Shown: positions 23,823 through 32,484, counted from the stretch's first letter. The stretch: DNA of 39,678 bases from a bacterium (GCA_018812585.1 JAHJDJ010000171.1:1-39678); one strand, 5' to 3'. Notes: generated by a model not told the origin, from the sequence alone. A program made the numbers and translations.

Positions 23823-24617
23823 CTACTTCAGAATCGTCATTCTCTGTTGAATAGCTGTGCCATTGGCTTCAATATTCAGGATGTAACATCCTGATGGAAT
23901 CTCCTGTGTTGGAATTGTCACTGCATGATAACCGCTCTGCAGTTGAGTATAATTACGCTCCAGTAGTTTTCGTCCCTGAACGTTGTAAATCGAAACTGTG
24001 GCAGCTCCAGCCTGCTGCATGACAAACGACAGGTTGACTTCTGGATTGCAGGGCTGTGGTGACAGGCTGACAGATTGCAATGCCGGTTCATCACTACCTG
24101 AAGTCGTAATCAGGCTGGCCGCGCCGCCTGGCGCCATGGGGCTGCCCGGAGTTGGTGGAGCGCCGCCTGATAGTTGACCGGTTGCTTTTTCAAAGGTAAA
24201 CGAATCTTCATCGTCAATGACCAGCGGAAAGTGGTCTCCGCAGCGACCTAACACCGTGTATTCGCCGGGCATGCACATGGGACTGATATACAGCATACAG
24301 TTTTTATAACCAGTTTCACCGGGAGTCATCGGCACATCCCACCAGATATAATAGGGGCCAATCTCCTGTCCATCTGGCAATAGCAGATCAAACCAGATAT
24401 CAATGGTACCGGGTTCAAGAACGCAAGTCACTGTGAAGTCAAAAACTACCATGCTGCCAGATTGAGCAACGGCTGTCGTGGATATGTCCTCTTCGAGGTT
24501 CAGTACCATGTAATCTGCCGGTGGATCGTTTCCTTGAGGATTGGCAGCGGATGTTCCCAAGGTGGTGAGCGCCAGAATGAGGATGGCGAGGATAGTGTTC
24601 TTTACGGCGTGCTTCAT
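23823..24617 (-). CDS. Small exported protein with T9SS C-terminal sorting domain
   Basis: A 264-residue protein with a signal peptide (about 1-24, ending LGTSA) and a C-terminal T9SS-type sorting domain: LSPQPCNPEVNLSF (a variant of the PNPFN motif), VSIYNVQGRKLLERNY, and IPSGCYILNIEANG with a final RMTILK. The middle (40-145) is a beta-rich domain with several cysteines that could form disulfides outside the cell, followed by a Pro/Gly-rich linker (GGAPPTPGSPMAPGGA). No enzyme motif is visible. It has its own promoter and a good AGGAGG site. Confidence 0.8.
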   Translation of the reverse strand: MKHAVKNTILAILILALTTLGTSAANPQGNDPPADYMVLNLEEDISTTAVAQSGSMVVFDFTVTCVLEPGTIDIWFDLLLPDGQEIGPYYIWWDVPMTPGETGYKNCMLYISPMCMPGEYTVLGRCGDHFPLVIDDEDSFTFEKATGQLSGGAPPTPGSPMAPGGAASLITTSGSDEPALQSVSLSPQPCNPEVNLSFVMQQAGAATVSIYNVQGRKLLERNYTQLQSGYHAVTIPTQEIPSGCYILNIEANGTAIQQRMTILK

Positions 24618-24998
24618 TTCTACCTCCTGATCTTAAATAACATTTGCAAAATAGATATGTCAGGTAATTTAGTTGTCTCAAGATAGTTTTCCAAATAATA
24701 TTATTACTATTTTCACCGCGGGCGTTTTGTTATTGTGTGTGCACAATATGCATCCCTATAGAGCTGAATTATGCACACTTACACTGCGAAATAACGTATT
24801 TATCCTGAATATTGCAATTATCAGGCCAATTTATGATTCAGGTCAATTCCAGTGGGGGTAGATCAGCTCTTTTTGAAAAAACTCAGTAATGTCTTTTCGG
24901 GGGACGTTTTGGGGGCGTAAAATGGAATGGAGAAAAGGAGGCACAGCGCTTATAGATGGGATTTCATCTATTCCGAACCGGGATCATTAATTAATCAG
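24618..24998. other. 381-bp intergenic region with operator-like palindrome
   Basis: Besides the promoter at 24635-24663, it holds a palindrome ATTGTG-N4-CACAAT (24732-24747) and, 23 bp on, ATTATGCACACTT, which repeats the first arm in inverse order. Together they could form a hairpin or a pair of operator sites. The rest is AT-rich with no ORF that looks real. Confidence 0.4.
24635..24663 (-). promoter_or_regulatory. Candidate promoter of the small T9SS cargo gene
   Basis: Minus strand CTGACA, 17-bp spacer, TTATTT, just upstream of AGGAGG and the ATG at 24617. Confidence 0.4.
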
Positions 24999-26453
24999 TT
25001 ACATATCGCCTATGGGGAACCCGACAGCCGCCAACACAGCACGAATTGTCATACGAACGTCATGGGAATGCAGACGCAGATAGTAATTAAACAGGAACCA
25101 GGCAGTAAGCAAGCTATACGCGATAAATGGGCGCTTAAACCAGCGGATAAACCTCTCCATCGCTACAGCTCCGACGATCATAAATACGCCTTCAAACGGC
25201 ATCCTGAAGCGCGCATCGGCCCACAATGCCAGGCTGAGCATGTACAAAACAGCAGGAAAGATATACAATGGAATCAGAGCAACAAAACGTCTGATCATCA
25301 AAAAGAATCCTATAAAGAAAAACGGGATAATGTAGGCATAACCGTTTACGTATCTGCCCCGCTCATCTAAAACATGCCAGAAACGCGGGATCTGTAAAAT
25401 CGAACGGAATAGCCAGCTTTCCGGCGATTCCCGCAGGGATATCTTAGCCTTCTCGCCTAACCTCGTCATGGCATCGGCATCGCTTTCTGGGATCGACTCA
25501 TCTGGGTACACCCGCGCAAACAAGAGTCTCGCGCCAATGTATCCAAAATGATTATGCTGATTCAATATCCAATAAAACTCTTCGCTGGTGGCATTTTCCC
25601 GGCCCACACTGTCAACATACGCAAAACCGTCGTCCAACTTATACCAATCCGAAATATTCGTATGCTCCATATTCACTGCCATCCATAAAATTCCCGGACC
25701 TTCACTGGAAGGCAGCATAATCTGGTCATAATTTAGGTAGTTTCGAATCGTCCAGGGAGTCAGCGTCAGCAGTGCAAAGGCCCAGACGATAAAAGCCTGC
25801 TTGAAACGATTGCCAAAACCGTTTCCACTCTTGAAAAACACATAAGCAGGGATTATTCCCCAGAATGGTAGACCAATCCCTCTAGTTAAACCGAGTCCCC
25901 CGATCAGGATACCCATCAGAGCCAACTGCTTCCAATTGGCATTACGCCGCATCCTGACCGTCAAATAGATCAAGGCATTCAACAGCGGCATGAAGATATT
26001 TTCGGTCATCAACCAGCCGACATACCAGATCCAGACAGGATGGATCGCTGCCAGGATGCCTGCGATACGACTCACTTTCTCAGAGAACAGGTGGCGCGCC
26101 GCGGCATAAATCAGAAGCGGACTGATCACACCGATGAACGCCTGGATAACCAGGACAATTTCGTGGTGTCTTCCGAAGAGAAAATAGATAACCGTCAAGA
26201 AAAAGACATACCCGGGAAATCGAATCGAATTAGGATTCCCTTCACGATCGGTATAACCGTGACCATTAGCCACCGACCAGCCTAAGTAGTCATATTCTAC
26301 TGCATCCAGATCGACTCCGGTCATATCCATAGGAACCAGATCGACGGTGAATGCATACCCCAGACGCAAAACCAGCGATAGCACGCAGAGTATGATCATG
26401 TACCGCTTCTGGCCGGAAGAAAAATTATTCCATCTTTCCCTGATATAGTTCAA
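24999..26453 (-). CDS. ArnT/PMT-like membrane glycosyltransferase (GT39-type)
   Basis: A 484-residue polytopic protein with about 10-12 membrane helices. The first external loop has the acidic MDMTGVDLDAVEYDYLGWSVANGHGYT segment followed by IRFPGYVFFL, the pattern of GT-C enzymes in the PMT_2/GT39 group in which a loop-1 Asp acts as catalytic base. Such enzymes move sugars from polyprenyl-phosphate carriers to lipids or proteins on the periplasmic face. The acceptor is unknown. TTG start; there is no ATG near the first conserved helix. It follows the fixX terminator, so it has a separate transcript. Confidence 0.82.
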   Translation of the reverse strand: MNYIRERWNNFSSGQKRYMIILCVLSLVLRLGYAFTVDLVPMDMTGVDLDAVEYDYLGWSVANGHGYTDREGNPNSIRFPGYVFFLTVIYFLFGRHHEIVLVIQAFIGVISPLLIYAAARHLFSEKVSRIAGILAAIHPVWIWYVGWLMTENIFMPLLNALIYLTVRMRRNANWKQLALMGILIGGLGLTRGIGLPFWGIIPAYVFFKSGNGFGNRFKQAFIVWAFALLTLTPWTIRNYLNYDQIMLPSSEGPGILWMAVNMEHTNISDWYKLDDGFAYVDSVGRENATSEEFYWILNQHNHFGYIGARLLFARVYPDESIPESDADAMTRLGEKAKISLRESPESWLFRSILQIPRFWHVLDERGRYVNGYAYIIPFFFIGFFLMIRRFVALIPLYIFPAVLYMLSLALWADARFRMPFEGVFMIVGAVAMERFIRWFKRPFIAYSLLTAWFLFNYYLRLHSHDVRMTIRAVLAAVGFPIGDM

Positions 26454-26485
26454 TTATGATCTCCGCAAAGGTTCATCCATTTAGT

Positions 26486-26512
26486 AAAAATCGGGGTCTT
26501 TTGACCCCGAAA
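26486..26512 (-). terminator. Terminator of the fixABCX operon
   Basis: Perfect TCGGGGTC/GACCCCGA hairpin followed on the minus strand by five T, 38 bp after the fixX stop. Confidence 0.85.
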
Positions 26513-26548
26513 GTCACCCCGACGATTTACCCCTAAACCCATCGTAGT

Positions 26549-26866
26549 TTAACCGAATCTGAATTGAACGCCAAACCCTCCGCGCGGATACTTCCATTCC
26601 ACATATTCGCTGCAGGCGATTCGACAGGTGCCGCACTCCAGGCAATTTTCAAAGGCGACCATGCACTCGCCGGTCTCTTCGTTCAGCTCATAGGTTTTCG
26701 CAGGACAGATATAGAGCACAGCCTTCAAGGTATCAGCTTTGAACTTTGCCTGATCCACCTCGATGTGCGATTCTTTATCTGGCTTATACTTTACCAGGAA
26801 CAGCTTATCTTCGATGGTAGCTTTTAGTTTACTTTCCTCCACCGGGACGACTTGATCATCACTCAT
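26549..26866 (-). CDS. fixX: FixX ferredoxin-like protein
   Basis: A 105-residue ferredoxin-like partner of FixC with [4Fe-4S] ligands: YICPAKTY plus ENCLECGTCRIAC, and the typical C-terminal WKYPRGGFGVQFRFG. It passes electrons from the FixC flavin to the acceptor. The ATG at 26866 overlaps the fixC stop by four bases (ATGA); a longer start at 26881 is less likely. Last gene of the fix operon. Confidence 0.95.
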   Translation of the reverse strand: MSDDQVVPVEESKLKATIEDKLFLVKYKPDKESHIEVDQAKFKADTLKAVLYICPAKTYELNEETGECMVAFENCLECGTCRIACSEYVEWKYPRGGFGVQFRFG

Positions 26867-28170
26867 CGTGTGGCTCTCCATGCTTTATACAGATCTTTGG
26901 CGATGTTGAAAATACCGATTTCCTTCTTAAAGCGGTCAAACACTTCCTTTTCGATCTGCGCCTTGGGCTTTTCACTGATTCTGAAATAGTCGGTAAGAAG
27001 ACCGACCATACTGTCGGGATAGTCCCGTAACAGGTGAGGATTATCAATTAAGAACTGCGAGAACTTTTGGAATTTCTTCAGATCCTTCAGCACAAAGCTG
27101 CCTTCCATCTTGGTGCGGTACTGGGCAAGCGTCGCATCGCTGAAATCACCTTTTTCTTTCGCGGCAATCACTGTCTCTGCTGCCAATACGCCGGAAGCCA
27201 TCGCCAGGTTTGAACCTTCGTGATAATGGCTGGCATTCACCAGACCGGCCGCGTCACCGGCTAAGATCAAACCATCCATAGTCAGCTTGGGCAGGTGACT
27301 GTAGCCGCCTTCCGGGATCATGTGCGCTGAATATTCAAGGCTCTCACCACCGCGCACCAGCGGGGCAATCGCTGGATGATTCTTGAAATGTTCCAGCACT
27401 TCATTGGGATTCAACTGGTTCTTTTTCATGTCATGGATCGTCGATCCGATCCCGATGGAAAGGCTCTCTTTATTGGTATACAGAAACCCTGATCCGAACG
27501 TGCCCTGAACCGCCTGTCCGAAGATTTCGTATGCGCAGCCTTCGTTATCGTTCAGATGGAAGCGGCTCTCTATAACATCCTGCGGCATCCCGATGACTTC
27601 TTTGACTGCAACAGCCATATGCTTTCCATCGTGGGGCTGGCGCAATCCCACCTGTTCTGCCAGGAAGGAATTCGCGCCCTCAGCGACGATCACGCAATCG
27701 CAGTTCAGTTCATCACCGCCGGGTTCGGTTTTGACACCCACAACCCTGCCTCCATCCAGCAGCAGTTCCGACACCATCATCCCCGGAATGATCATCGCTC
27801 CAGCTTCTTCAACCTGGTCGCCGTACCAGCGGTCGAACTTAGCGCGCAGCACCGTCCAGGTATTATTGAAGGGCGGCTCGTTATACGCTGCGGTCTTGAA
27901 ATCGACGGCGACTTCTCCGTCTTTCGACAGCACCGAGAACCGCCGATGCGTCACGTGCCGTTCCACCGGAGCTGATTTCCAGAACTCAGGAATCAGCTTA
28001 TCCAGCATGGTGGTGAACAGAATGCCGCCCATAACGTTTTTCGCACCAGGGTAATCACCCCGTTCCAGGACAGCAACTTCGACGCCGGCTTTTGCCAGAG
28101 TCAGCGCCGCGGAGAGACCCGCCGGGCCCGCTCCGACAACGATACAATCAAATTTTTCTTCTTCAGACAT
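26863..28170 (-). CDS. fixC: FixC, ETF-quinone oxidoreductase-like flavoprotein
   Basis: A 435-residue FAD enzyme with the dinucleotide fold CIVVGAGPAGLSAALTLAKAG (8-28), GAKNVMGGILF, and the conserved DGLILAGDAAGLVNASHYHEG segment. In the FixABCX complex it accepts electrons from the ETF (FixAB) and, with FixX, reduces quinone in the electron-bifurcating reaction that also makes low-potential ferredoxin or flavodoxin. Preceded by fixB with an 11-bp gap. Confidence 0.95.
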   Translation of the reverse strand: MSEEEKFDCIVVGAGPAGLSAALTLAKAGVEVAVLERGDYPGAKNVMGGILFTTMLDKLIPEFWKSAPVERHVTHRRFSVLSKDGEVAVDFKTAAYNEPPFNNTWTVLRAKFDRWYGDQVEEAGAMIIPGMMVSELLLDGGRVVGVKTEPGGDELNCDCVIVAEGANSFLAEQVGLRQPHDGKHMAVAVKEVIGMPQDVIESRFHLNDNEGCAYEIFGQAVQGTFGSGFLYTNKESLSIGIGSTIHDMKKNQLNPNEVLEHFKNHPAIAPLVRGGESLEYSAHMIPEGGYSHLPKLTMDGLILAGDAAGLVNASHYHEGSNLAMASGVLAAETVIAAKEKGDFSDATLAQYRTKMEGSFVLKDLKKFQKFSQFLIDNPHLLRDYPDSMVGLLTDYFRISEKPKAQIEKEVFDRFKKEIGIFNIAKDLYKAWRATR

Positions 28171-28181
28171 GGAGATCTAAA

Positions 28182-29144
28182 TTATTTGAGTTTCCTGATT
28201 TCTTCTGTCAATGCAGGTAGAATCTCGTTGACGTCGCCGACGATACCGTAATCTGCGATCTTAAAGATCGGAGCTTCGGAATCTTTGTTGATGGCCACGA
28301 TTACTTTCGATGAGGTCATACCCGCCAAATGCTGAATAGCGCCGGAGATACCAGCCGCGATATACAGCGTCGGAGCAACGACTTTGCCCGTCTGCCCCAC
28401 CTGCTCGCTGTGACCGCGCCAACCGGCGTCAACTGCAGCTCGTGAAGCGCCCACTGCGCCGCCCAGAACCTTCGCCAGGTTGTCCAGCAGCTTGAAGCTC
28501 TCTTCGCTCTTCATCCCGCGGCCGCCTGATACGACGAAGTCGGCCTCGGTCAATTCGATCATGTCTTCGCCTTCAGACTGCACCTGCTTTACCTTGGCTT
28601 TGATATCAACCTCGGTCAGCCCAAACTCGAGAGCCTGCACGTCAGCCGACCTGCCATCCGATTCTTTCGGCAGGAAGGCCTTGGGACGCGTGGTCGCGAT
28701 AGCGCCTTTTTTATTGGCTTTGACCGTCATTAAAACCTTACCGGCGTAGACCGGACGCACGGCTTGCAAACCATCCGACCAGGTCAAACTTGTGACGTCG
28801 GCCAGCACCGGGACGTCCAACCGGGCGCCTAAACGCGGCGCCAGGTCGCGCCCCATCGCCGTCGCAGCCATCAAGACTGCGTCAGGGCTGGTCTCTGCGA
28901 CCGCTTTCTGCAGCGCGGCAGTATATCCTTCAGTGGAATAATTTTCCAATAATGCGTTGTCAGCAACCAGCACTTTATCAGCGCCAAAGCCGCCCAATTG
29001 CCCGGCTATGCCGTTCACATTTGAACCGATCACCACAGCCACGCATGCGCCGCCTTCCGACAACCGGCGGCCTTCACATAACGCTTCGATGGCAGCTTTG
29101 CGGAATTCTCCTTTGCGCTGTTCAACGAATACTAATGCCTTCAT
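28182..29144 (-). CDS. fixB: FixB, electron-transfer flavoprotein alpha subunit
   Basis: A 320-residue ETF alpha subunit. The C-terminal FAD site is VAPTLYIAAGISGAIQHLAG with the following VAINKDSEAPIFKIADYGIVGD, and the RPVYAGK and GRGM blocks are typical. The start at 29144 (MKALVFVEQ) is set by a GGAGG 5 bp upstream; an in-frame start at 29162 is not needed. FixA and FixB form the bifurcating flavin site that oxidises NADH. Confidence 0.95.
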   Translation of the reverse strand: MKALVFVEQRKGEFRKAAIEALCEGRRLSEGGACVAVVIGSNVNGIAGQLGGFGADKVLVADNALLENYSTEGYTAALQKAVAETSPDAVLMAATAMGRDLAPRLGARLDVPVLADVTSLTWSDGLQAVRPVYAGKVLMTVKANKKGAIATTRPKAFLPKESDGRSADVQALEFGLTEVDIKAKVKQVQSEGEDMIELTEADFVVSGGRGMKSEESFKLLDNLAKVLGGAVGASRAAVDAGWRGHSEQVGQTGKVVAPTLYIAAGISGAIQHLAGMTSSKVIVAINKDSEAPIFKIADYGIVGDVNEILPALTEEIRKLK

Positions 29145-29189
29145 TATACCTCCTATAGACAACCCCGTAAGGGGCGGAAATTCTGATGG

Positions 29190-29936
29190 TTAGATAACTT
29201 TCGCTTCTTCGTGCAGCAAGCGAACCAGTTCGGAAACCGCTGCAACGCCTTCACCCACAATCTTACCGCCGGAACGCTGAGGCGGATACTCCATCTTCAC
29301 GACTTCAATGTCAGGGACGGAACAGGAACAGCCGGAATCTTCGATCGGCTTTTTCTTGGCCATCATGATTCCCTTCAGGGAGGCATAGCGCGGATCATTT
29401 AAGCCCTTATGGCAGGAGATGACTGCAGGTAAACTGGTTTCCACAACTTCTACACCGCCTTCGAATTCGCGGTGAGCGGTGGCTTTGCCGTCGGCCACTT
29501 CCAGCTTATTGATGGCAGAAATATTAGGCAGTCCTAAGATTTCTGCGAGCATGACCGGCACCTGAGCGTTATCGATATCCATCGCTTGCTTGCCGCAGAA
29601 GATGAGGTCATAGTCGTTCTCTTTAATGGCCTTGGCCAGGCATTTAGCAGTGGCGCCGCTGTCGGCGGTATGCTCGCAGGCGATGTGGATGGCTTTGTCA
29701 GCGCCCATAGCTAAGGTGGTGCGCAGCGTTTTCTTGGCTGCATCCGGCCCCATGGTAATGGCCGTGACTTCGCCGCCATTGGCTTCTTTCAGCAACAGCG
29801 CTGCTTCCACAGCATATTCATCGTAGGGATTCAAGATAAAGTTGACGTCCTGCGTCTGGATGGACTTGTCGTCTAAATTGATTCTGACGGCAGTCTCGGT
29901 ATCAGGAACGTGCTTGACGCAGACCAGTAAATTCAC
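29190..29936 (-). CDS. fixA: FixA, electron-transfer flavoprotein beta subunit
   Basis: A 248-residue ETF beta subunit: VCVKHVPDTE, LNPYDEYAVEAAL, ITMGPDAAKKTLR, DLIFCGKQAMDIDNAQVP and SLPAVISCHKGLNDPRY. It has a GTG start with AAGGAGG upstream. A CxC (SGCSCS) near residue 205 is unusual for the family and may be solvent exposed. First gene of the fixABCX operon. A TATAAT is present upstream (about 29956), but no clear -35. Confidence 0.95.
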   Translation of the reverse strand: MNLLVCVKHVPDTETAVRINLDDKSIQTQDVNFILNPYDEYAVEAALLLKEANGGEVTAITMGPDAAKKTLRTTLAMGADKAIHIACEHTADSGATAKCLAKAIKENDYDLIFCGKQAMDIDNAQVPVMLAEILGLPNISAINKLEVADGKATAHREFEGGVEVVETSLPAVISCHKGLNDPRYASLKGIMMAKKKPIEDSGCSCSVPDIEVVKMEYPPQRSGGKIVGEGVAAVSELVRLLHEEAKVI

Positions 29937-30374
29937 CAGCGCCTCCTTGGTTTATGTTATAATTATAGTGAATTCGGTATATTAGACTTGTAATATAGAA
30001 AAAAAGGGGCAATAATTCAAGATTTTTCTGGAGGATTTGAGAAGGGGGGATTGGGGGAGTGATTCGATCCGGGACATCCTGACTGTGTCAGCCCCTACGG
30101 GGAAGCTGTCCCGGCCACCCGCCGCGGAATTTTGGGGATTAATGGGTTGGTGGGATTTGTCGGAACCGCTGACATACGCTGATCTTTCTGAAAAACGCTG
30201 ACTTCAGCATCGGTGGTATCAGTGTGATTCAGTTTTATTCAGCGCTTTTCAGTGGTTTAGACAAAAATACGGTCACTAATAGCCTTCCCACCGCAAGCAG
30301 TGGGGCACCGGGCACGGATTTAAAAGTCGTCAGGAGGGAACTCCTGACGGTACAGTGAGTATTCATTTTCGCAC
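29937..30374. repeat. 438-bp intergenic region made of palindromic repeats
   Basis: It contains three structures: an inverted repeat with CCGGGACA (30069) and TGTCCCGG (30107) arms and an inner CCCCTACGGGG; a long imperfect palindrome (about 30165-30256) whose arms are rich in CGCTGA/TCAGCG; and a hairpin GTCAGGAG/CTCCTGAC at 30329-30348. No convincing ORF. The pieces look like intergenic repeat families, with the last one also serving as a terminator of the DUF6448 gene. Confidence 0.6.
30320..30348 (-). terminator. Likely terminator of the DUF6448 gene
   Basis: GTCAGGAG/CTCCTGAC stem followed on the minus strand by ACTTTTAA, 26 bp after the stop codon. Confidence 0.6.
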
Positions 30375-31001
30375 TTAGTGCCCATGATTTTCATCCGCTG
30401 CTGAATGATGTCCTTGCGCTCCCGGGGAAAGATAGTTGTGGAGCCCTTCAACGAAGTGCATATAAGTAACATAAGCCTCGACAAATTCACGACCAGCTTC
30501 AACTGAGTGATCCTGATGTTTACCCAACTCAACCGCCCTGTCGAAATGTTTGACAATATTCTCCCGAACCGCGTTTGCGACTTTATCCGCTAATGCATCG
30601 ACACTACCTGATTCGAGTGCCTTGTCCAGTTCAGCGAAAATGGGAGGCATAATCCCAGCTTCCTTGATGCCAGTATAGGATGCTCCTTCACTCGCTCTAT
30701 GAACCCGTATAAATGTCTCGATGAATAACCGATCGGCAATTTCCCTGGCCTCATCGGATTGAGTACGAAGCGTCAGCACACGTGTGAAAAGATCCTTAAT
30801 CTCTGCCTCATCGCCGGATGCCAGCCACTTAAGTAGTGGTGTGATGTTCCCATTGTCGAGAGAAGTCCGGATCAATGGAATGATGGGACCATCTTCTGAA
30901 TCGCAGTGGCTGAAAGCTGGATTTGCTGCCAGAGTGATTATCAAAACTGACAATGTCAGCAATCTGACTAAGAAGCCACAATAGTTGTGGTCAACTAACA
31001 T
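30375..31001 (-). CDS. DUF6448-family exported His-rich protein
   Basis: A 208-residue protein with a signal peptide (about 1-32, ending NPAFS) whose mature form would begin with His-Cys (HCDSEDGP). It continues with PLLKWLASGDEAEIKDLF, RLFIETFIRVHRASEGASYTG and AGREFVEAYVTYMHFVEGLHN, the pattern of the DUF6448 family. Function is unknown. The exposed N-terminal His, the conserved HR, and His-rich tail (GHHSAADENHGH) suggest metal binding in the periplasm. The ATG at 31001 is supported by AGGAG 6 bp upstream. It is driven by cassette A promoter. Confidence 0.8.
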   Translation of the reverse strand: MLVDHNYCGFLVRLLTLSVLIITLAANPAFSHCDSEDGPIIPLIRTSLDNGNITPLLKWLASGDEAEIKDLFTRVLTLRTQSDEAREIADRLFIETFIRVHRASEGASYTGIKEAGIMPPIFAELDKALESGSVDALADKVANAVRENIVKHFDRAVELGKHQDHSVEAGREFVEAYVTYMHFVEGLHNYLSPGAQGHHSAADENHGH

Positions 31002-31097
31002 TTCTTTCTCCTTTATTAGTACACGACCTGAGACAATCAAGCTGGGGATTAGATTTACCATTCCGCTGACGGGCTGCATATTTCTATCTTCGTTAGC

Positions 31098-31208
31098 GCC
31101 CAATATACTCTCCCCTCCCGCGCATGTCAAGAGAATATCCCGCCATCTCTCTTTCCAAGACGCCGTTACGACAAACAAAAAGCGTCGGAAAGGAATTTCT
31201 GACGCTTA
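31098..31208 (-). repeat. Promoter-terminator cassette A
   Basis: From right to left (minus strand): hairpin AGCGTC...GACGCT (31181-31206) with T-run ending the barrel gene; the palindrome AAGAGA-N13-TCTCTT (31129-31153); and the promoter TTGACA (31125-31130), 17-bp spacer, TATATT (31102-31107) followed by GG. It drives the DUF6448 gene. Closely related to cassettes B and C. Confidence 0.85.
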
Positions 31209-31217
31209 GGCAATTAA

Positions 31218-31778
31218 CTAAATCCCCACCCCCACATGAAATCCATAGAGGTCACCACTGTTGCCGTTTGAATCGGAGATCTGTTTGTAGTAGCCGATCC
31301 CGATGTTGAACAGAAAGGAGAGACTACCTCGGATCTCTGCTCCTGCATAAGTGCGGTCAGGTACGGCGGAAATCGGATTTCCCCAGGTGCGCAGGAGTAC
31401 AACGCGGGCTTCGCTGAAAACACCAAAATCCGGCATTGACCTGGGGGAAAATATGCCTTGATAACCAATCCCGAAGCGCCCGCCCGTAATACCGGGGCTT
31501 AGCGAAATGCTGAGATTGTGCAGCCATGTTTTATTATCACGGTCTGTCTGGAACATGTGCACGTACCGCGAGGTGATCGACCAACGGTCCGGAGATCCCC
31601 ATTCGATAGAAGTGATGGGTAAAATGACGTCCTGGTCGCTGAGTTGAATCATTCCCCGCCCGCCACCAGATTTCTTTTGCTTTGTGCTTTGTTCTGATTC
31701 CTGGCTCCAAACCGGATGGGCGAACAGGAATATCAGAACGAAGGCATATGGTACTATGAGTCTATACCTGATGTTCAT
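31218..31778 (-). CDS. Exported beta-barrel-like outer membrane protein
   Basis: A 186-residue protein with a signal peptide (about 1-26, ending VWSQ) and alternating hydrophobic/polar strands (SIEWGSPDRWSITSRYVHMF; ITGGRFGIGYQGIF; GSLSFLFNIGIGYYKQI) that end in a GFHVGVGI strand, as in small 8-stranded barrels. No family could be named. It is 33 bp after the 4-TM gene and cotranscribed from cassette B. The first strand is preceded by a Gly-rich, low-complexity stretch (KKSGGGRG). Confidence 0.7.
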   Translation of the reverse strand: MNIRYRLIVPYAFVLIFLFAHPVWSQESEQSTKQKKSGGGRGMIQLSDQDVILPITSIEWGSPDRWSITSRYVHMFQTDRDNKTWLHNLSISLSPGITGGRFGIGYQGIFSPRSMPDFGVFSEARVVLLRTWGNPISAVPDRTYAGAEIRGSLSFLFNIGIGYYKQISDSNGNSGDLYGFHVGVGI

Positions 31779-31811
31779 GGTTCCTCCTGTAAGTTGGCGT
31801 TCGAATCGGAT

Positions 31812-32204
31812 CTACTCGTCCTGACTGTTCTGTTGCAGTTGCTTTCTGCTTTTCCACCAGCAGTAAATGAAAAGTAAAGCTGGTATCACAAAGATAATTT
31901 CGGAACCAGGGTCTTTTGCAGCATGTACCCAAATAACATTCACCATTGCCATAAGGACGATGCTAATTGCAGATAATATACCACCGAATCCTTCCCATCG
32001 CCAGGCAATGAGAAAACCGATCAGCGCAATGATAAACAGAAATGTTACTAACCCATGACCGAAATCGGGATTGGGCATTTCACCTTGCTCTATCACATTC
32101 GCAATGAAGAAGGATAGAGAAAATACTACAATGAGTGTTCCCAGAATTCTTGCTGTCCAACGCGAGTAGGTCACCATTTTGGTTGGTGAAGATGTCGCTT
32201 CCAT
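31812..32204 (-). CDS. Four-helix membrane protein of unknown function
   Basis: A 130-residue protein with four predicted membrane helices (about 14-34, 48-66, 72-90, 98-114) and short loops; the FGHGLVTFLFIIALIGFLIA and RWEGFGGILSAIS segments resemble small DUF-type membrane proteins of FCB and other bacteria. No catalytic residues stand out. The ATG at 32204 follows GGAGG; the longer in-frame start at 32303 is unlikely. The upstream leader from cassette B is about 165 nt. Confidence 0.7.
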   Translation of the reverse strand: MEATSSPTKMVTYSRWTARILGTLIVVFSLSFFIANVIEQGEMPNPDFGHGLVTFLFIIALIGFLIAWRWEGFGGILSAISIVLMAMVNVIWVHAAKDPGSEIIFVIPALLFIYCWWKSRKQLQQNSQDE

Positions 32205-32369
32205 GATTTGACCTCCGTGTTTGAATGAAAGTGATATCTGCATTACAGTCGAGTTCACCTTTGAATTAAGCAGAAGACAAACAGTTGCCAGTTTCCCTTG
32301 CATTTTCGAAGAGTGTCGTGTCTTCGCCGATCCTTCAGTTGAGACAGAGATAAATCACTCTTGAGTTTT

Positions 32370-32484
32370 CTCCCCAATATACCCCACCTACCTCCACATG
32401 TCAAGAGATATTCCCATCATTTCTCTTTTTCCAATACGCAGTTAGGAGGACAAAAAGCGCCAGAAAGAAATTTCTGACGCTTTA
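32370..32484 (-). repeat. Promoter-terminator cassette B
   Basis: Hairpin AGCGCC...GACGCT (32456-32481) ends the phosphatidyltransferase gene on the minus strand. AAGAGA-N13-TCTCTT (32403-32427) overlaps the promoter TTGACA (32399-32404), 17-bp spacer, TATATT (32376-32381). It drives the 4-TM and barrel genes. The order and spacing equal those of cassettes A and C. Confidence 0.85.

Noticed and set aside
24927-25370. 147-codon plus-strand frame at the 3' end of the GT39-type gene
   Set aside because: Composition (many His, Gln, Ser, Arg) is that of an antisense shadow, and it overlaps membrane helices encoded on the other strand.
27556-28054. Open frames of 139 and 153 codons opposite fixC
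   Set aside because: fixC is certain and accounts for the sequence; the frames have no ribosome site and only reflect GC-rich codon bias.
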